DNA from: JBBQFI01 sp038321775
GTDB taxonomy: Bacteria > Verrucomicrobiota > Verrucomicrobiia > Chthoniobacterales > UBA10450
DNA length: 64,000 nucleotides
NCBI GenBank assembly: GCA_038321775.1
Contig: JBBQFI010000004.1
Span: 62,001-126,000, forward strand
Direction of reading: 5' to 3'
This document shows, piece after piece, positions 33,137-41,605 of the stretch; the stretch's first letter is position 1; the number at the start of each line of letters is the position of its first letter. The notes beneath the pieces were generated by a model. That model was not told the origin of the DNA. It was given only the letters and a program-made list of their open reading frames with translations, and ran no database searches. Position numbers and translations under genes: made by a program.

Positions 33137-33976
33137 AATCGATCTCGCCAACCCAGTTCACTGCTTTTCGGATCGTGTTTGGGATTTATCTCGCTGTTCA
33201 TTTTTCGCAACTCATCCCCTACGGAGCCGAGCTTTTCAGCAATCGGGGCGTCTTTGCCAATCCACGATTAAACTTCACTTACGGAATCTTTCCCAACCCG
33301 CTGGAGCATTGGGATTCTCCGGCATTCGTCACCACATTCCTGATCGTCCTTCTCTTTCTCGCCCTTGCATTCGCAAGCGGCTTCTCTCGCCGCATTGCCG
33401 CGGTCCTGCAGTGGTTCGGATGGGCCTGCTTGTTCAATCGAAATAATCTGATCAACAATCCTTCAATTCCGTACATCGGCCTGCTTCTGGTCCTCTCCGC
33501 ACTCGTACCGGTCGGTGAATCGTTGATTGCTAATCGCGCCCATTGCTCTTGGAAGTTTCCGGCAATGATCTACTGGGCTGCATGGATCTTGATGGCTGCG
33601 GGATATTCGTTCAGCGGCGATGAAGTTGCATAGCCCAAGTTGGGTCGATGGCAGTGCTCTTTATCACGTGTTGAACAATCCACTCGCGCGTTGCGGTCCT
33701 GTCCGCGATCTGCTGCTCGCATTGCCGGCACCATGTTTACGAGCGCTGACTTGGACAACGCTGATGGCAGAGCTGCTTTTTCTCCCTCTTAGTCTGTGGA
33801 GAAGCACCAGAATGTTCATGTGGTATTCGCTCGTCGGAATTAATCTTGGCATTCTCTTTGCCATCAACTTCACCGATCTCACGGTCGGAATGTTGATGGT
33901 TCATTTTTTCACCTTCGATCCCGCATGGCTCGAATTGCGTCCGAGGATTGGACTTCGTGATGAACCGGCGACATGA
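33133..33976 (+). pseudogene. HTTM-domain membrane protein, frameshifted
   Basis: Two frames together make one HTTM (vitamin-K-dependent-carboxylase-like) membrane protein. The first, from ATG 33133, gives FTAFRIVFGIYLAVHF, FANPRLNFTYGIFP and NNPSIPYIGLLLVLSALVP and stops at 33633. The second, from about 33620, continues with KLHSPSWVDGSALYHVLNNPLARCGPVRD and two more spans to 33976. The shift (one extra base or two missing) lies at about 33613-33620. Flanking ATGA overlaps on both sides are intact, so the damage is recent or an error in the assembly. Function unknown. Confidence 0.8.
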
Positions 33977-34977
33977 GACGAAAAAAAATGCCTATATCTC
34001 GTTTGTTGCCCGCGGTCGCTGTCCTGTATTTTGCCGCGATTATGTTCGGACGCCTACCAGATCATTTGATCCTTTTTCCGAGCACCGCGCCGATCGATGC
34101 CGGTGCGGCAATTCGCAAATCTATTCCGTTTCAAAACGGTAAGCTGGAAATCTGGACGGCGAAATCGCGGCGCGTCGGTCATGACGGTCGGCCGGATATT
34201 TATGTTCTGCGCTTTTACGGAAACGCAGACCGCGCCGAGAAATGGGTCGCCGCGGAAGCGGAAGCTTGGAACGGTCGCGCGGTCGAAGTCTGGGGAATGA
34301 ATTATCCCGGCTTCGGCGGCAGTACCGGACCGGCGCGATTGAACCGAGTTGGTCCGGCAGCACTCGCCGCATTCGATGCCTTGCAAAAAAACGCGGCGGG
34401 ACGCCCAATCGTCGTTTTCGGCGCGAGCCTCGGCACGACTGCTGCGCTTAATGTGGCCGCGCACCGACCAGTCGCGGCTTTGGTTCTGCACAATCCACCA
34501 GCCATTCGGCCGATGATTCTGCGCCAATTTGGTTGGTGGAATCTTTGGCTTCTCGCCGGACCTCTGTCACTTCAAATCCCGCGCGATCTCGACAGCGTGG
34601 CCAACGCAAAAGCGATTCGAGCGCCGGCGATTTTTCTGCTTTCGGAAAAAGATGAAGTTGTCGCCCCGCGTTTTCAAAAGCTCGTCGTTGACGCCTATGC
34701 CGGGGAAAAGCGCATTATCCAGTTGAAGGGCGCACACCACAACAGTCCCATCACTGGCACCGCGTTGGCTGACTTGTACGATTCGCTCGACTGCTCCTGC
34801 CGCGGTCGGCCGAAAACGCAACGCCAGTACGTTGATCAACCAATCTTTTTCCGGAAGCGGAGCGCACAGAGAACGAAGAGCGCGATCGACATGGCGATGA
34901 GGATCGCAAGGTGCTGCCAGTATTCGAAGATGTTGGCGCCCCGCAGAATAATCGCGCGCATGAGAGTGATGAAGTAA
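33973..34977 (+). CDS. Alpha/beta hydrolase
   Basis: A 334-residue protein with an N-terminal membrane anchor (RLLPAVAVLYFAAIMFG) and an alpha/beta hydrolase core. The nucleophile elbow is VVFGASLGTTAAL (GxSxG), the acid probably lies in FLLSEKDEVVAP, and the catalytic His in LKGAHHNSP. It resembles BEM46/YfhR-type hydrolases. After about residue 275 the sequence loses family character and runs 142 nt into the convergent ABC permease gene, so the original stop was probably lost. It is the last gene of the four-gene coupled operon. Confidence 0.78.
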   Translation: MRRKKMPISRLLPAVAVLYFAAIMFGRLPDHLILFPSTAPIDAGAAIRKSIPFQNGKLEIWTAKSRRVGHDGRPDIYVLRFYGNADRAEKWVAAEAEAWNGRAVEVWGMNYPGFGGSTGPARLNRVGPAALAAFDALQKNAAGRPIVVFGASLGTTAALNVAAHRPVAALVLHNPPAIRPMILRQFGWWNLWLLAGPLSLQIPRDLDSVANAKAIRAPAIFLLSEKDEVVAPRFQKLVVDAYAGEKRIIQLKGAHHNSPITGTALADLYDSLDCSCRGRPKTQRQYVDQPIFFRKRSAQRTKSAIDMAMRIARCCQYSKMLAPRRIIARMRVMK

Positions 34978-35960
34978 GTCGCGGGCATGAGCGAGCCGAG
35001 GAACGAAAAAATCCACGGCATCGTTTCGCGCGAAAAAATGAAGCCGGAAAAGAAAACGCTCGGCAACATGAAGACCATGGACATTTGCAGCGCTTGCATC
35101 TGGTTCTCCGCTTTCGTGGCGACGAGCAAACCCAGACTGAGCAACGCAAAGATGTAAACGAAGGACGAGAAAAGCATCGCAAAAACGTTGCCGGCAATCG
35201 GGACGTGAAAGAGAAAGCGCATGATGACGAAAAGAATCAGCGCCATCGTCATGCCGATGCAGAGGTAGGGAATGAGTTTCCCGAGCATGAGGCCCCAGCG
35301 ACTGAGCGGACTAACGAGTAATTGTTCCAACGTTCCCTTCTCGCGCTCGCGCACGACTGCCATCGCGGTAGCGAACGTTGTTCCGATTTGCAGAACAATT
35401 CCGATCACACCTGGAATGTAAAAATTCGGACTGCGCATGGTCGGGTTGTAGAGCATTTGCGGCCGAATCTCGATCGGCGGAGCGCGTCGCCCCGTTTCGC
35501 GCATCATCGACTCGAGCGATTGCGAGAGCGCGAGAGCAAGTGCGGTATTGAGCGCCTGCAACGCGGTGGTTGAGTTCGAACCATCGACCAGCAATTGCGC
35601 ATGAGCGGGAAATCCTGCGCGTAGGTCGCGAGTGAAATGCGGCGGGATTTGCAAACCGACATACGCCTTCCCCTTTCGAATCTCGCTGGCCATCGCTTCG
35701 ACGCTCTGGACTTCGCCGACGACACGAAATGTTTCCGTGTTCACGAAGCGATCGATTAATTGGCGGCTTTCAACGGTGCGATCTTCGTTCAAGACGATCA
35801 TCGCCATGTGTTTTACATCGGTGTCGAGCGCGTAACCGAACGCGATCATTTCCACGAGCGGTGGAAAAAACATGAAGAACAACGTCATCGGATCGCGCCA
35901 GACGACGATGAATTCCTTGAACAGAATCGCACCGAGACCGCGAAATGGGACGTGTTTCAT
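34836..35960 (-). CDS. ABC-2 type transporter permease
   Basis: A 374-residue export permease of the YhhJ/YbhR type. It has one N-terminal span (TLFFMFFPPLVEMIAFGYAL), a large periplasmic domain (about residues 50-175, with LLVDGSNSTTALQALNTALA) and five C-terminal spans including VREREKGTLEQLLVSPLSRW, the conserved cytoplasmic loop. It starts directly after the ATPase gene on the minus strand. Only one permease gene is present, so a homodimer is likely, although many relatives have two permeases. Confidence 0.92.
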   Translation of the reverse strand: MKHVPFRGLGAILFKEFIVVWRDPMTLFFMFFPPLVEMIAFGYALDTDVKHMAMIVLNEDRTVESRQLIDRFVNTETFRVVGEVQSVEAMASEIRKGKAYVGLQIPPHFTRDLRAGFPAHAQLLVDGSNSTTALQALNTALALALSQSLESMMRETGRRAPPIEIRPQMLYNPTMRSPNFYIPGVIGIVLQIGTTFATAMAVVREREKGTLEQLLVSPLSRWGLMLGKLIPYLCIGMTMALILFVIMRFLFHVPIAGNVFAMLFSSFVYIFALLSLGLLVATKAENQMQALQMSMVFMLPSVFFSGFIFSRETMPWIFSFLGSLMPATYFITLMRAIILRGANIFEYWQHLAILIAMSIALFVLCALRFRKKIG

Positions 35961-36923
35961 TCAGGCCGCCTGTTGCTGGGGATTTTCGTTCGCGTGTTTG
36001 GCGGACAAAGTCACAAAAACATCTTCAAGTGATGGACCGATCTCGTGAATATCGGCGTGACTGATGCCGACGCTGCGCAACTTTTCTACGATTTGTTTCG
36101 ACGACACGCTTTGATCGACAAGCAGGTGCATCGATTGACCGAATACGGTCGCGCTTCGTACGCCCTGCATCTGACGCACGGCCTGCATTGCGGTTGTGAC
36201 ATGATCGCACGTCACATCGAGCCGGCGTGTTCCTGGCGGATTTACTTCCGGCATTTTTTTCAAATCATCCGGCTCACCGCAAACGATCAGCTTCGACATA
36301 TAAATGTAACCGACATGATCGCACCGCTCCGCTTCGTCCATGTAATGCGTGGTGACGAAAAGCGTCATGCCTTGTCCGGCGAATTCGAAAAGCAGATCCC
36401 ACAATTCACGGCGCGCGACCGGATCGATGCCGGCCGTAGGTTCATCGAGAAACAAAACGCTCGGCTTGTGCATGAGCGAGCAAGCCATGGCGAGGCGCTG
36501 CCGCCAGCCGCCGGAAAGTAGCGACGCTCGCCGGTTCAAGTACGGTTCAAGATGCGTTAGCGCGACCAATTCGTCTCTGCGTCGAGTCAGTTCGCGACCC
36601 TTCATGCTGTAAAGTTTGCCGGCGAAAATAAGGTTTTCGTTCGTGGTCAGTTCGTCATAGAGCGAAAATTTTTGCGACATGTAACCGATCATCTCTTTGA
36701 TCTCGTCGCCTTCGCGAATGATGTCGTGGCCGCCGATGCGCGCAGTGCCGTCACTCGGTTCGAGAATTCCGCAGAGCATGCGGATGACGGTCGATTTTCC
36801 GGAACCGTTCGGACCGAGAAAACCAAAGATGGAACCTTTACCGACGGAAAACGAAACGTGATCGACTGCGGTGAAAGAGCCAAAACGTTTCGTTAGGCCA
36901 TCGCATTCGATCATCGCGTCCAT
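35961..36923 (-). CDS. ABC transporter ATP-binding protein
   Basis: A 320-residue ATPase that drives the neighbouring permease. Walker A GPNGSGKSTVIRML lies near residues 37-50, signature LSGGWRQRLAMA near 137, Walker B VLFLDEPTAGIDP, and the switch His in FVTTHYMDEAERC. The signature has W in place of the more common Q after SGG, which is frequent in this exporter group. A C-terminal extension of about 80 residues is DrrA/CcmA-like. The membrane-fusion protein gene precedes it by 18 nt and the permease follows at once. One 9-mer copy (36890) is read as Leu-Thr-Lys. Confidence 0.94.
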   Translation of the reverse strand: MDAMIECDGLTKRFGSFTAVDHVSFSVGKGSIFGFLGPNGSGKSTVIRMLCGILEPSDGTARIGGHDIIREGDEIKEMIGYMSQKFSLYDELTTNENLIFAGKLYSMKGRELTRRRDELVALTHLEPYLNRRASLLSGGWRQRLAMACSLMHKPSVLFLDEPTAGIDPVARRELWDLLFEFAGQGMTLFVTTHYMDEAERCDHVGYIYMSKLIVCGEPDDLKKMPEVNPPGTRRLDVTCDHVTTAMQAVRQMQGVRSATVFGQSMHLLVDQSVSSKQIVEKLRSVGISHADIHEIGPSLEDVFVTLSAKHANENPQQQAA

Positions 36924-36941
36924 CGTAATTTGTTGATTCTG

Positions 36942-37823
36942 CTAACGGGAAATATTTGGGAAGTAGGCGTCGACCGACATGCCGGCGCGCAATTTATCCT
37001 CACTATTTGGCAATCGAATCTTCACGCCGAAAACCTGGCGAATCCTGTCTTCGACGGTTTGCACATTGCGCGGCGTGAACTCGGCTTGACGATTCACCTG
37101 CTCGACCGTGCCGGGAAAATCCTGGCCGGGAAATGAATCAACCTGAATACGAACCGGATCGCCCACTTTGATGAGACCGAGCCACGGTTCGGGAACAAAA
37201 ACGCGCACCCACAAATGTTGCGGCAGGACCAACGTTGCCACTTCCCGATTGGCCGGCACGACGTCGCCAACCTTTACGGTTAAGATTTCCAGGACCGAAT
37301 TGGTGGGCGATTTCACCTGCATCTCCGCTAATTGCGCGTCGATATCAGCGAGTTGAGCGCGCGCCTCGATCACGCGAGTCCGCGCCGCTTCCACCACTTT
37401 TTCCTGCGCTCTGGCGGAACTGGCAGCGCGTTCGGCATCAGTTGGTGAAACCACTTTGCGTTTGAGTAACTCCTGCTGCCGCTTCGCATCGTCGCGCAAA
37501 AATTCCACCTGCGCCGCTTGCGAGTCCGCATCGTGCGTCGCGGTGTCAATTTGCGCCGCAGCGAGATCGCGGCGCGCTTTCAGCTCGGCCGCGTCCAGTT
37601 CCACCAACACTTGTCCGGTTTTGAGCTTGTCGCCTTCCTGCGCGAAAATTTTCTCGACCCGACCGCTCATCCGGGGACCCACATGCACTTCATCGACCTC
37701 AATCGTGCCGGAGACGGCGTCATTGCGTTGCCGACAACCGACGAAATTGATTAAGAGAAAAATCAGCGCAAAAACGCGGAGCGATTTGCTATTACGCGAT
37801 CGGGAAGGTAGAAAAAATTTCAC
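36942..37823 (-). CDS. HlyD-family membrane fusion lipoprotein
   Basis: A 293-residue periplasmic adaptor for the ABC exporter. The N-terminus is a lipoprotein signal (VFALIFLLINFVGC, lipobox Cys near residue 30). The biotinyl-lipoyl half IEVDEVHVGPRMSGRVEKIFAQEGDKLKTGQVL is followed by a coiled-coil hairpin (residues about 75-165, rich in Ala/Glu/Arg) and the beta-barrel part PLVLPQHLWVRVFVPE. The start is GTG 37823, one base from the ATG of the divergent gene, and no alternative start fits. It is first in the fusion protein-ATPase-permease operon, which probably exports drugs or lipids. Confidence 0.9.
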   Translation of the reverse strand: MKFFLPSRSRNSKSLRVFALIFLLINFVGCRQRNDAVSGTIEVDEVHVGPRMSGRVEKIFAQEGDKLKTGQVLVELDAAELKARRDLAAAQIDTATHDADSQAAQVEFLRDDAKRQQELLKRKVVSPTDAERAASSARAQEKVVEAARTRVIEARAQLADIDAQLAEMQVKSPTNSVLEILTVKVGDVVPANREVATLVLPQHLWVRVFVPEPWLGLIKVGDPVRIQVDSFPGQDFPGTVEQVNRQAEFTPRNVQTVEDRIRQVFGVKIRLPNSEDKLRAGMSVDAYFPNISR

Positions 37824-37824
37824 G

Positions 37825-38238
37825 ATGGCCGGTTATTCTGGAACGCCACTGCCGCAAAAACTCGGAATCAAAGAGGGAATGCGGATCATCACATTGGATG
37901 CTCCGGAAAATTACCGGAAGCTTCTGAGGAAACTGCCTGCTGGTGTGGAGTTTTCAAATAAGCGACAAGCCGAAGCGCACTTTATCCACTTCTTCGTCAC
38001 GCGTCGAAGCGTTTTGGAAAAAGAACTCGCGCGCTTGCGAAAAATTCTCGTCTCCGACGGCGTCCTTTGGATTTCGTGGCCGAAAAAATCCGCGGGCGTG
38101 AAAAGCGATGTCACGGAAGATGTGATTCGTGAGGTTGCGCTACCGCTTGGTCTGGTTGACGTGAAAGTTTGCGCGGTCGATAAAACGTGGTCGGGATTGA
38201 AATTGATGATACGACGTGAACTGAGAACGAAACGATGA
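37825..38238 (+). CDS. DUF3052 family protein
   Basis: A 137-residue soluble protein with the DUF3052 hallmarks: GYSGTPLPQKLGIKEGMRI at the start, FFVTRRSVLEKELARLRKIL in the middle, GVLWISWPKKSAGVKSDVTED and the end VCAVDKTWSGLKLMIRR. Function unknown; the family is widespread in soil bacteria. The ATG at 37825 fits the conserved N-terminus. It starts 1 nt from the divergent HlyD gene start. Its stop overlaps the VOC gene by 4 nt (ATGA). Confidence 0.9.
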   Translation: MAGYSGTPLPQKLGIKEGMRIITLDAPENYRKLLRKLPAGVEFSNKRQAEAHFIHFFVTRRSVLEKELARLRKILVSDGVLWISWPKKSAGVKSDVTEDVIREVALPLGLVDVKVCAVDKTWSGLKLMIRRELRTKR

Positions 38239-38639
38239 GCCAAAGACGATTCGACCACATCGATCTGCGCGTGAAAGATCACGCAATCGCCCAGAATTTT
38301 TACAAGAAGATCCTGCCCGCTCTCGGTTTCACGCTCGACAAATCGGACAAGGAATGGGGCACATTTTATGCGGAGAATGATGGCGTGCCGACAGAATTTT
38401 TTGGTTTCACCGAAGACAAAAATCATCGGCCTAACGAAACCCGCATCGCATTTTGGGCCGACAGTCGCGAGGAAGTAGATCGAATCGCGAAAGTCGTTCG
38501 CGAAGCTGGCGGCGGCGTTCCGGAGGGACCGCAAGTGTGGCCTGAATATTCGCCTGGCTATTACGCATTCTTTTTCGAGGACCCGGACGGCAACAAACTC
38601 GAAGTCTGCTGCCGGCAGACCGCGATGGGAGCGGGATGA
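38235..38639 (+). CDS. VOC (glyoxalase/bleomycin resistance) family protein
   Basis: A 134-residue metalloenzyme-fold protein with two beta-alpha-beta-beta-beta units. It begins RRFDHIDLRVKDHAIAQNFYKKILPALGF, with the first metal-ligand His in FDHIDLRV, and ends GYYAFFFEDPDGNKLEVCC, with the Glu ligand in LEV. The reaction is unknown; relatives include glyoxalases and dioxygenases. It is coupled at both ends (ATGA) to the DUF3052 and DUF2127 genes. A 9-mer copy (38429) is read as Pro-Asn-Glu in a loop. Confidence 0.9.
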   Translation: MSQRRFDHIDLRVKDHAIAQNFYKKILPALGFTLDKSDKEWGTFYAENDGVPTEFFGFTEDKNHRPNETRIAFWADSREEVDRIAKVVREAGGGVPEGPQVWPEYSPGYYAFFFEDPDGNKLEVCCRQTAMGAG

Positions 38640-39199
38640 AGTTCGCCGTTGAGACGTCCCCCGCGAAAGAGTCGCAGCAACCTCCCGTGATTTTGCGGCA
38701 GGAACGAAGCGTCCGTTTCCTCAAGCTGATTGCGATTTTTAAAATTCTGCAGGGCATTCTTTTAGTCGCACTCGGTTTTTCGCTCTTCTTTCTGAACAGC
38801 CGAACAGCTTGGATGGATCAAATTTCGGATTGGGCCGACGAAGAATTGTTGCTGCACCACAGCCGCGCGGTTTTGTATTTACTCAATAAATTGCAGGACG
38901 CCCTGGCCGAAGGGCAGTTGCGCGTGACGGGACTGCTCGCGTTTTTTTATTCTGCCGTTCTGTTTACGGAAGGATTTGGCGTTTATTTCCAGAAACGATG
39001 GGCGGAATTTCTCATGGTCTTCGCGACTGGTGCGCTGATCCCGCTGGAAGTCCGCCATATCTGGCATCGGCCGACTGCGGCCACGATCGCCATTTTGGTG
39101 GTGAATTGTTTTATCGTTTGGTTCCTGTATCGAACTTTGCGTCGTGATGATGAGCGACGTCACCTTCCGGCGCCGCCGGAAGTTGCTCGCGTTGTCTAG
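38636..39199 (+). CDS. DUF2127 family membrane protein
   Basis: A 187-residue membrane protein. RSVRFLKLIAIFKILQGILLVALGFSL gives the first span; then come LRVTGLLAFFYSAVLFTEGFGVYFQKRWAEFL with the family's GxG/ERWAE-like signature, GALIPLEVRHI and a final span (ATIAILVVNCFIVWFLYRTL). These match DUF2127. Function unknown. It is the last gene of the coupled DUF3052-VOC-DUF2127 set and shares 4 nt (CTAG) with the convergent maf stop. Confidence 0.87.
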   Translation: MKFAVETSPAKESQQPPVILRQERSVRFLKLIAIFKILQGILLVALGFSLFFLNSRTAWMDQISDWADEELLLHHSRAVLYLLNKLQDALAEGQLRVTGLLAFFYSAVLFTEGFGVYFQKRWAEFLMVFATGALIPLEVRHIWHRPTAATIAILVVNCFIVWFLYRTLRRDDERRHLPAPPEVARVV

Positions 39200-39789
39200 A
39201 GATCCGCGGGTTCGATCCCGAATCGCCGTAACTCCAACGCCGTTCGTTCCATTGGCAATCCGACCACGTTCGTAAACGAGCCCTCGATCTTGTCGATAAT
39301 CTCAGAGCCGGCGCCCTGCGCAGCATACGCTCCGGCTTTATCGAGCGGATTCACCTTTTCAAGGTAGATGCGAATTGCGCTACTCGTTAGGCGCCGAAAA
39401 CTCACGCGCGATATTTCAGAAAAGCTCGATCGCCGATTTTTCCGAATATGGCAGATGACAACCGCTGTGCAGACTTCGTGTGTTCGACCGCTGAGACGTT
39501 TCAGAATCGAAACCGCATCACGCATATCGCGCGGTTTGCCAATGACTGCGTTGTCGATCGCAACCAGAGTGTCAGCAGCAATCACCACTTTTTCCGGCAG
39601 AGCGATCGCGACGGCCAGACATTTACGAGTCGCGTTATAGAGCGCCACTTCACGTAGGGTAAATGCATCGTCCGAAATCTCGGACACCATCGACGAACGA
39701 ATAGTAAATCGATACCCGCTCTGCTCCAGCAGGGTACGCCGACGCGGTGAAGCGGAAGCTAAAACGAAAGATGCGACACTCGCGCGCAA
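39196..39789 (-). CDS. maf: Maf-like nucleoside triphosphate pyrophosphatase
   Basis: House-cleaning enzyme that hydrolyses non-canonical or modified NTPs. The 197-residue product starts FVLASASPRRRTLLEQSG, the Maf phosphate-binding motif, then has ADTLVAIDNAVIGKPRD (catalytic Asp) and DKAGAYAAQGAGSEIIDKIEGSFTNVVGLP. I place the start at TTG 39789 just before the conserved motif, since the frame upstream lies inside the DUF4412 gene. It lies 7 nt after that gene on the minus strand. A 9-mer copy (39384) is read as Leu-Thr-Ser. Confidence 0.92.
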   Translation of the reverse strand: MRASVASFVLASASPRRRTLLEQSGYRFTIRSSMVSEISDDAFTLREVALYNATRKCLAVAIALPEKVVIAADTLVAIDNAVIGKPRDMRDAVSILKRLSGRTHEVCTAVVICHIRKNRRSSFSEISRVSFRRLTSSAIRIYLEKVNPLDKAGAYAAQGAGSEIIDKIEGSFTNVVGLPMERTALELRRFGIEPADL

Positions 39790-39796
39790 AAACTCG

Positions 39797-40495
39797 TTAG
39801 GGCTTTTTTTCCGCCGGGGCGGCGGATGGCTGTCGAGGATGAGAGAAATCCGGCATTTCAATTTCCTTGAAATCCTTGGGCACCATGAATTGATCGTCCG
39901 TTAACGAATCCTGCTTCAACGAAACAATCGTGGTCGTAATCGCGCCCTGTCCCGGCATCTGCATGATAACTCGAACGGGCAGCCCCGGCAGTTCGCTGTA
40001 ATCCGGCATGCCCATCTTCGTCGGATCCCAGGACGAGGGTTTGGTTTTTTGGAGTTGTTTCAAAATTGCTGCGTAATCCGGATATTTGGTTGAGAGCCAA
40101 TATGTAGCCGGCACCATCCCGCCTTCTAACTTATATTCCTCCGCTTCGTAACCGTTGATCGCCTCTTTTTTACCGGTTGGCACCAATTTAGGCTTAGTCG
40201 TCTGCGATTTATTCAGTTGACTCATCATCTCCGCCATCGCTTTGGCTTTATCTCCCGATATGCGCATGACCTGTTTTTTGTCGCTCATCACGGTGATCAT
40301 ATCGCCCGTCTTGCTATCGATGATCATCGCAATCTGCGGACCCACTTCCACGCGGGTCTTATCCCCTTTAATTTTGATAATCACTTCGCGTGTTCCGTTC
40401 ACTGTACCCTCGGCCTTTTGCGTGATAGTTAGATCAGCGCGGACCGTCCCAAGGAGAACGGCCGCAACCAGAAGCGAGACACAAGAGAATTTCAT
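39797..40495 (-). CDS. DUF4412 domain protein, exported
   Basis: A 232-residue protein with a signal peptide (VSLLVAAVLLGTVRAD, cleavage near residue 20). The DUF4412 core follows: TVNGTREVIIKIKGDKTRVEVG, IIDSKTGDMITVMSDKKQVMRIS and INGYEAEEYKL. A C-terminal Pro/Ala/Lys-rich tail closes it. DUF4412 proteins are periplasmic and uncharacterised. The TAA stop sits in a near-copy of the dispersed motif (39794-39802). It probably shares a transcript with maf. Confidence 0.85.
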   Translation of the reverse strand: MKFSCVSLLVAAVLLGTVRADLTITQKAEGTVNGTREVIIKIKGDKTRVEVGPQIAMIIDSKTGDMITVMSDKKQVMRISGDKAKAMAEMMSQLNKSQTTKPKLVPTGKKEAINGYEAEEYKLEGGMVPATYWLSTKYPDYAAILKQLQKTKPSSWDPTKMGMPDYSELPGLPVRVIMQMPGQGAITTTIVSLKQDSLTDDQFMVPKDFKEIEMPDFSHPRQPSAAPAEKKP

Positions 40496-40638
40496 GAAAT
40501 GTTGCTACGCGTGCCTAAGGAAAAAGCAAGACCGTGGCGAACCGATTCGAGCAGAATTCCCAGGCCGTCTTTTTTTATGCAAAGCACCCACAAATCGCGC
40601 TTGGCTTTCAGACAGCTTCGCGCCAGCTTAAAGAGCGC

Positions 40639-40709
40639 GCGGGCATAGCTTAATGGTAAAGTTCCAGCCTTCCAAGCTGGCCATGCGGGTTCGATTCCCG
40701 TTGCCCGCT
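40639..40709 (+). tRNA. tRNA-Gly (anticodon TCC)
   Basis: A complete 71-nt cloverleaf. The acceptor stem GCGGGCA/TGCCCGC (40639-40645 and 40702-40708) is fully paired. The D arm is GCTTAATGGTAAAGT. The anticodon stem CCAGC/GCTGG encloses the loop CTTCCAA with anticodon TCC (40671-40673). The T arm is CGGGTTCGATTCCCG. The 3' CCA is not encoded. It reads GGA/GGG glycine codons. Confidence 0.97.
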
Positions 40710-40788
40710 GGTTTTGAGCGGAAAAATGTATTGACCCCCCTACTCCGCCCGTATTAAAAACATCAGGTTAACCAGAAGTCCTCTTTTT

Positions 40789-41490
40789 ATGAAAAAACTG
40801 TTCACGGCATCTAATGGCGAGCACTTTTCCGTGGCAACGCTGCGGGCTGCGTTCGTGTTACTCATCGGCGTAGCGCTGGCTTCCAGCTTATTTGTCGCGA
40901 CAGCTCCCATGGCGACGGCTGCTAATATGAGCCCGACGCAAATGATCCAATCGCAATTGCCCCAAAGCAAAACCATGGCAAGCGCTACCAAAACGGAATT
41001 CTTGAACGCCACCTGCTCTGCGGTGAAAAAATACCGTGAAGTCGCACCGTCGATTACGAAGGCCGCGGTCAATGCCCATGCGGACTGGAAACGTGAGATT
41101 CTTCATACTGTCATCACCTGTCTCGGCCCCGACGATTGTGACTTGATTGCTCAGGACGTCGCTGCGGTCGTTAGTGCATTTCCTGACGAAGCGAACGCCC
41201 TGATTGAACTCGCGATCGAACTCGCACCGCCTTGCCGTGATGCAATCGGACAAGCTCCGGGCGGCGGCGGAATCGGTATCTTCACCAATGTCCCCGTTAA
41301 TCAAAGTCTGCCTCCCGGCACGATTGCCGGCGGCGGCGGCGGTGGTTTTAATCCGGAGGATACGCGCCTCACAATCTGCGATAACGGAACCAGTGTGGTG
41401 GTGTTTTCCTCGCGACTCGCAACTTATCTTACCGCTCACCCGGGCGCATTTGTTGGAGCTTGCGTGGTAACGCCTTCGACAAACCGATAA
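40789..41490 (+). CDS. Exported protein of unknown function next to exopolysaccharide genes
   Basis: A 233-residue protein with an N-terminal export signal (LRAAFVLLIGVALASSLFVA, residues about 18-37). The helical middle carries several Cys (NATCSAVKKYREVAPS, TCLGPDDCDLIA, APPCRDAIG), probably in disulphides. Two glycine runs near 158-165 and 182-189 flank a short segment, and the C-terminus is hydrophobic. I do not recognise a characterised family. It is followed by a strong terminator, so it is its own transcript, 115 nt before the O-antigen ligase-type gene. Confidence 0.7.
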   Translation: MKKLFTASNGEHFSVATLRAAFVLLIGVALASSLFVATAPMATAANMSPTQMIQSQLPQSKTMASATKTEFLNATCSAVKKYREVAPSITKAAVNAHADWKREILHTVITCLGPDDCDLIAQDVAAVVSAFPDEANALIELAIELAPPCRDAIGQAPGGGGIGIFTNVPVNQSLPPGTIAGGGGGGFNPEDTRLTICDNGTSVVVFSSRLATYLTAHPGAFVGACVVTPSTNR

Positions 41491-41506
41491 CTAATAGATT
41501 TCCTGA

Positions 41507-41544
41507 GAAAAGCCGTTGCGAAAATCCGCAACGGCTTTTCTTTT
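41507..41544 (+). terminator. Rho-independent terminator
   Basis: A 14-bp perfect stem, GAAAAGCCGTTGCG/CGCAACGGCTTTTC (41507-41540, 6-nt loop AAAATC), then TTTT. The leading A-run also gives a T-run on the other strand. Confidence 0.93.
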
Positions 41545-41605
41545 GCAAGCCCACGCTGACGTTGGGCGCAAACGCTGCTTTGAGTTCCCTCAATCTTTTT
41601 GTGCA

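Noticed and set aside
37456..37824. An upstream extension of the DUF3052 frame by 123 codons.
   Set aside because: It is antisense to the HlyD gene, Cys/Ser-rich and unlike DUF3052; the family starts at 37825.
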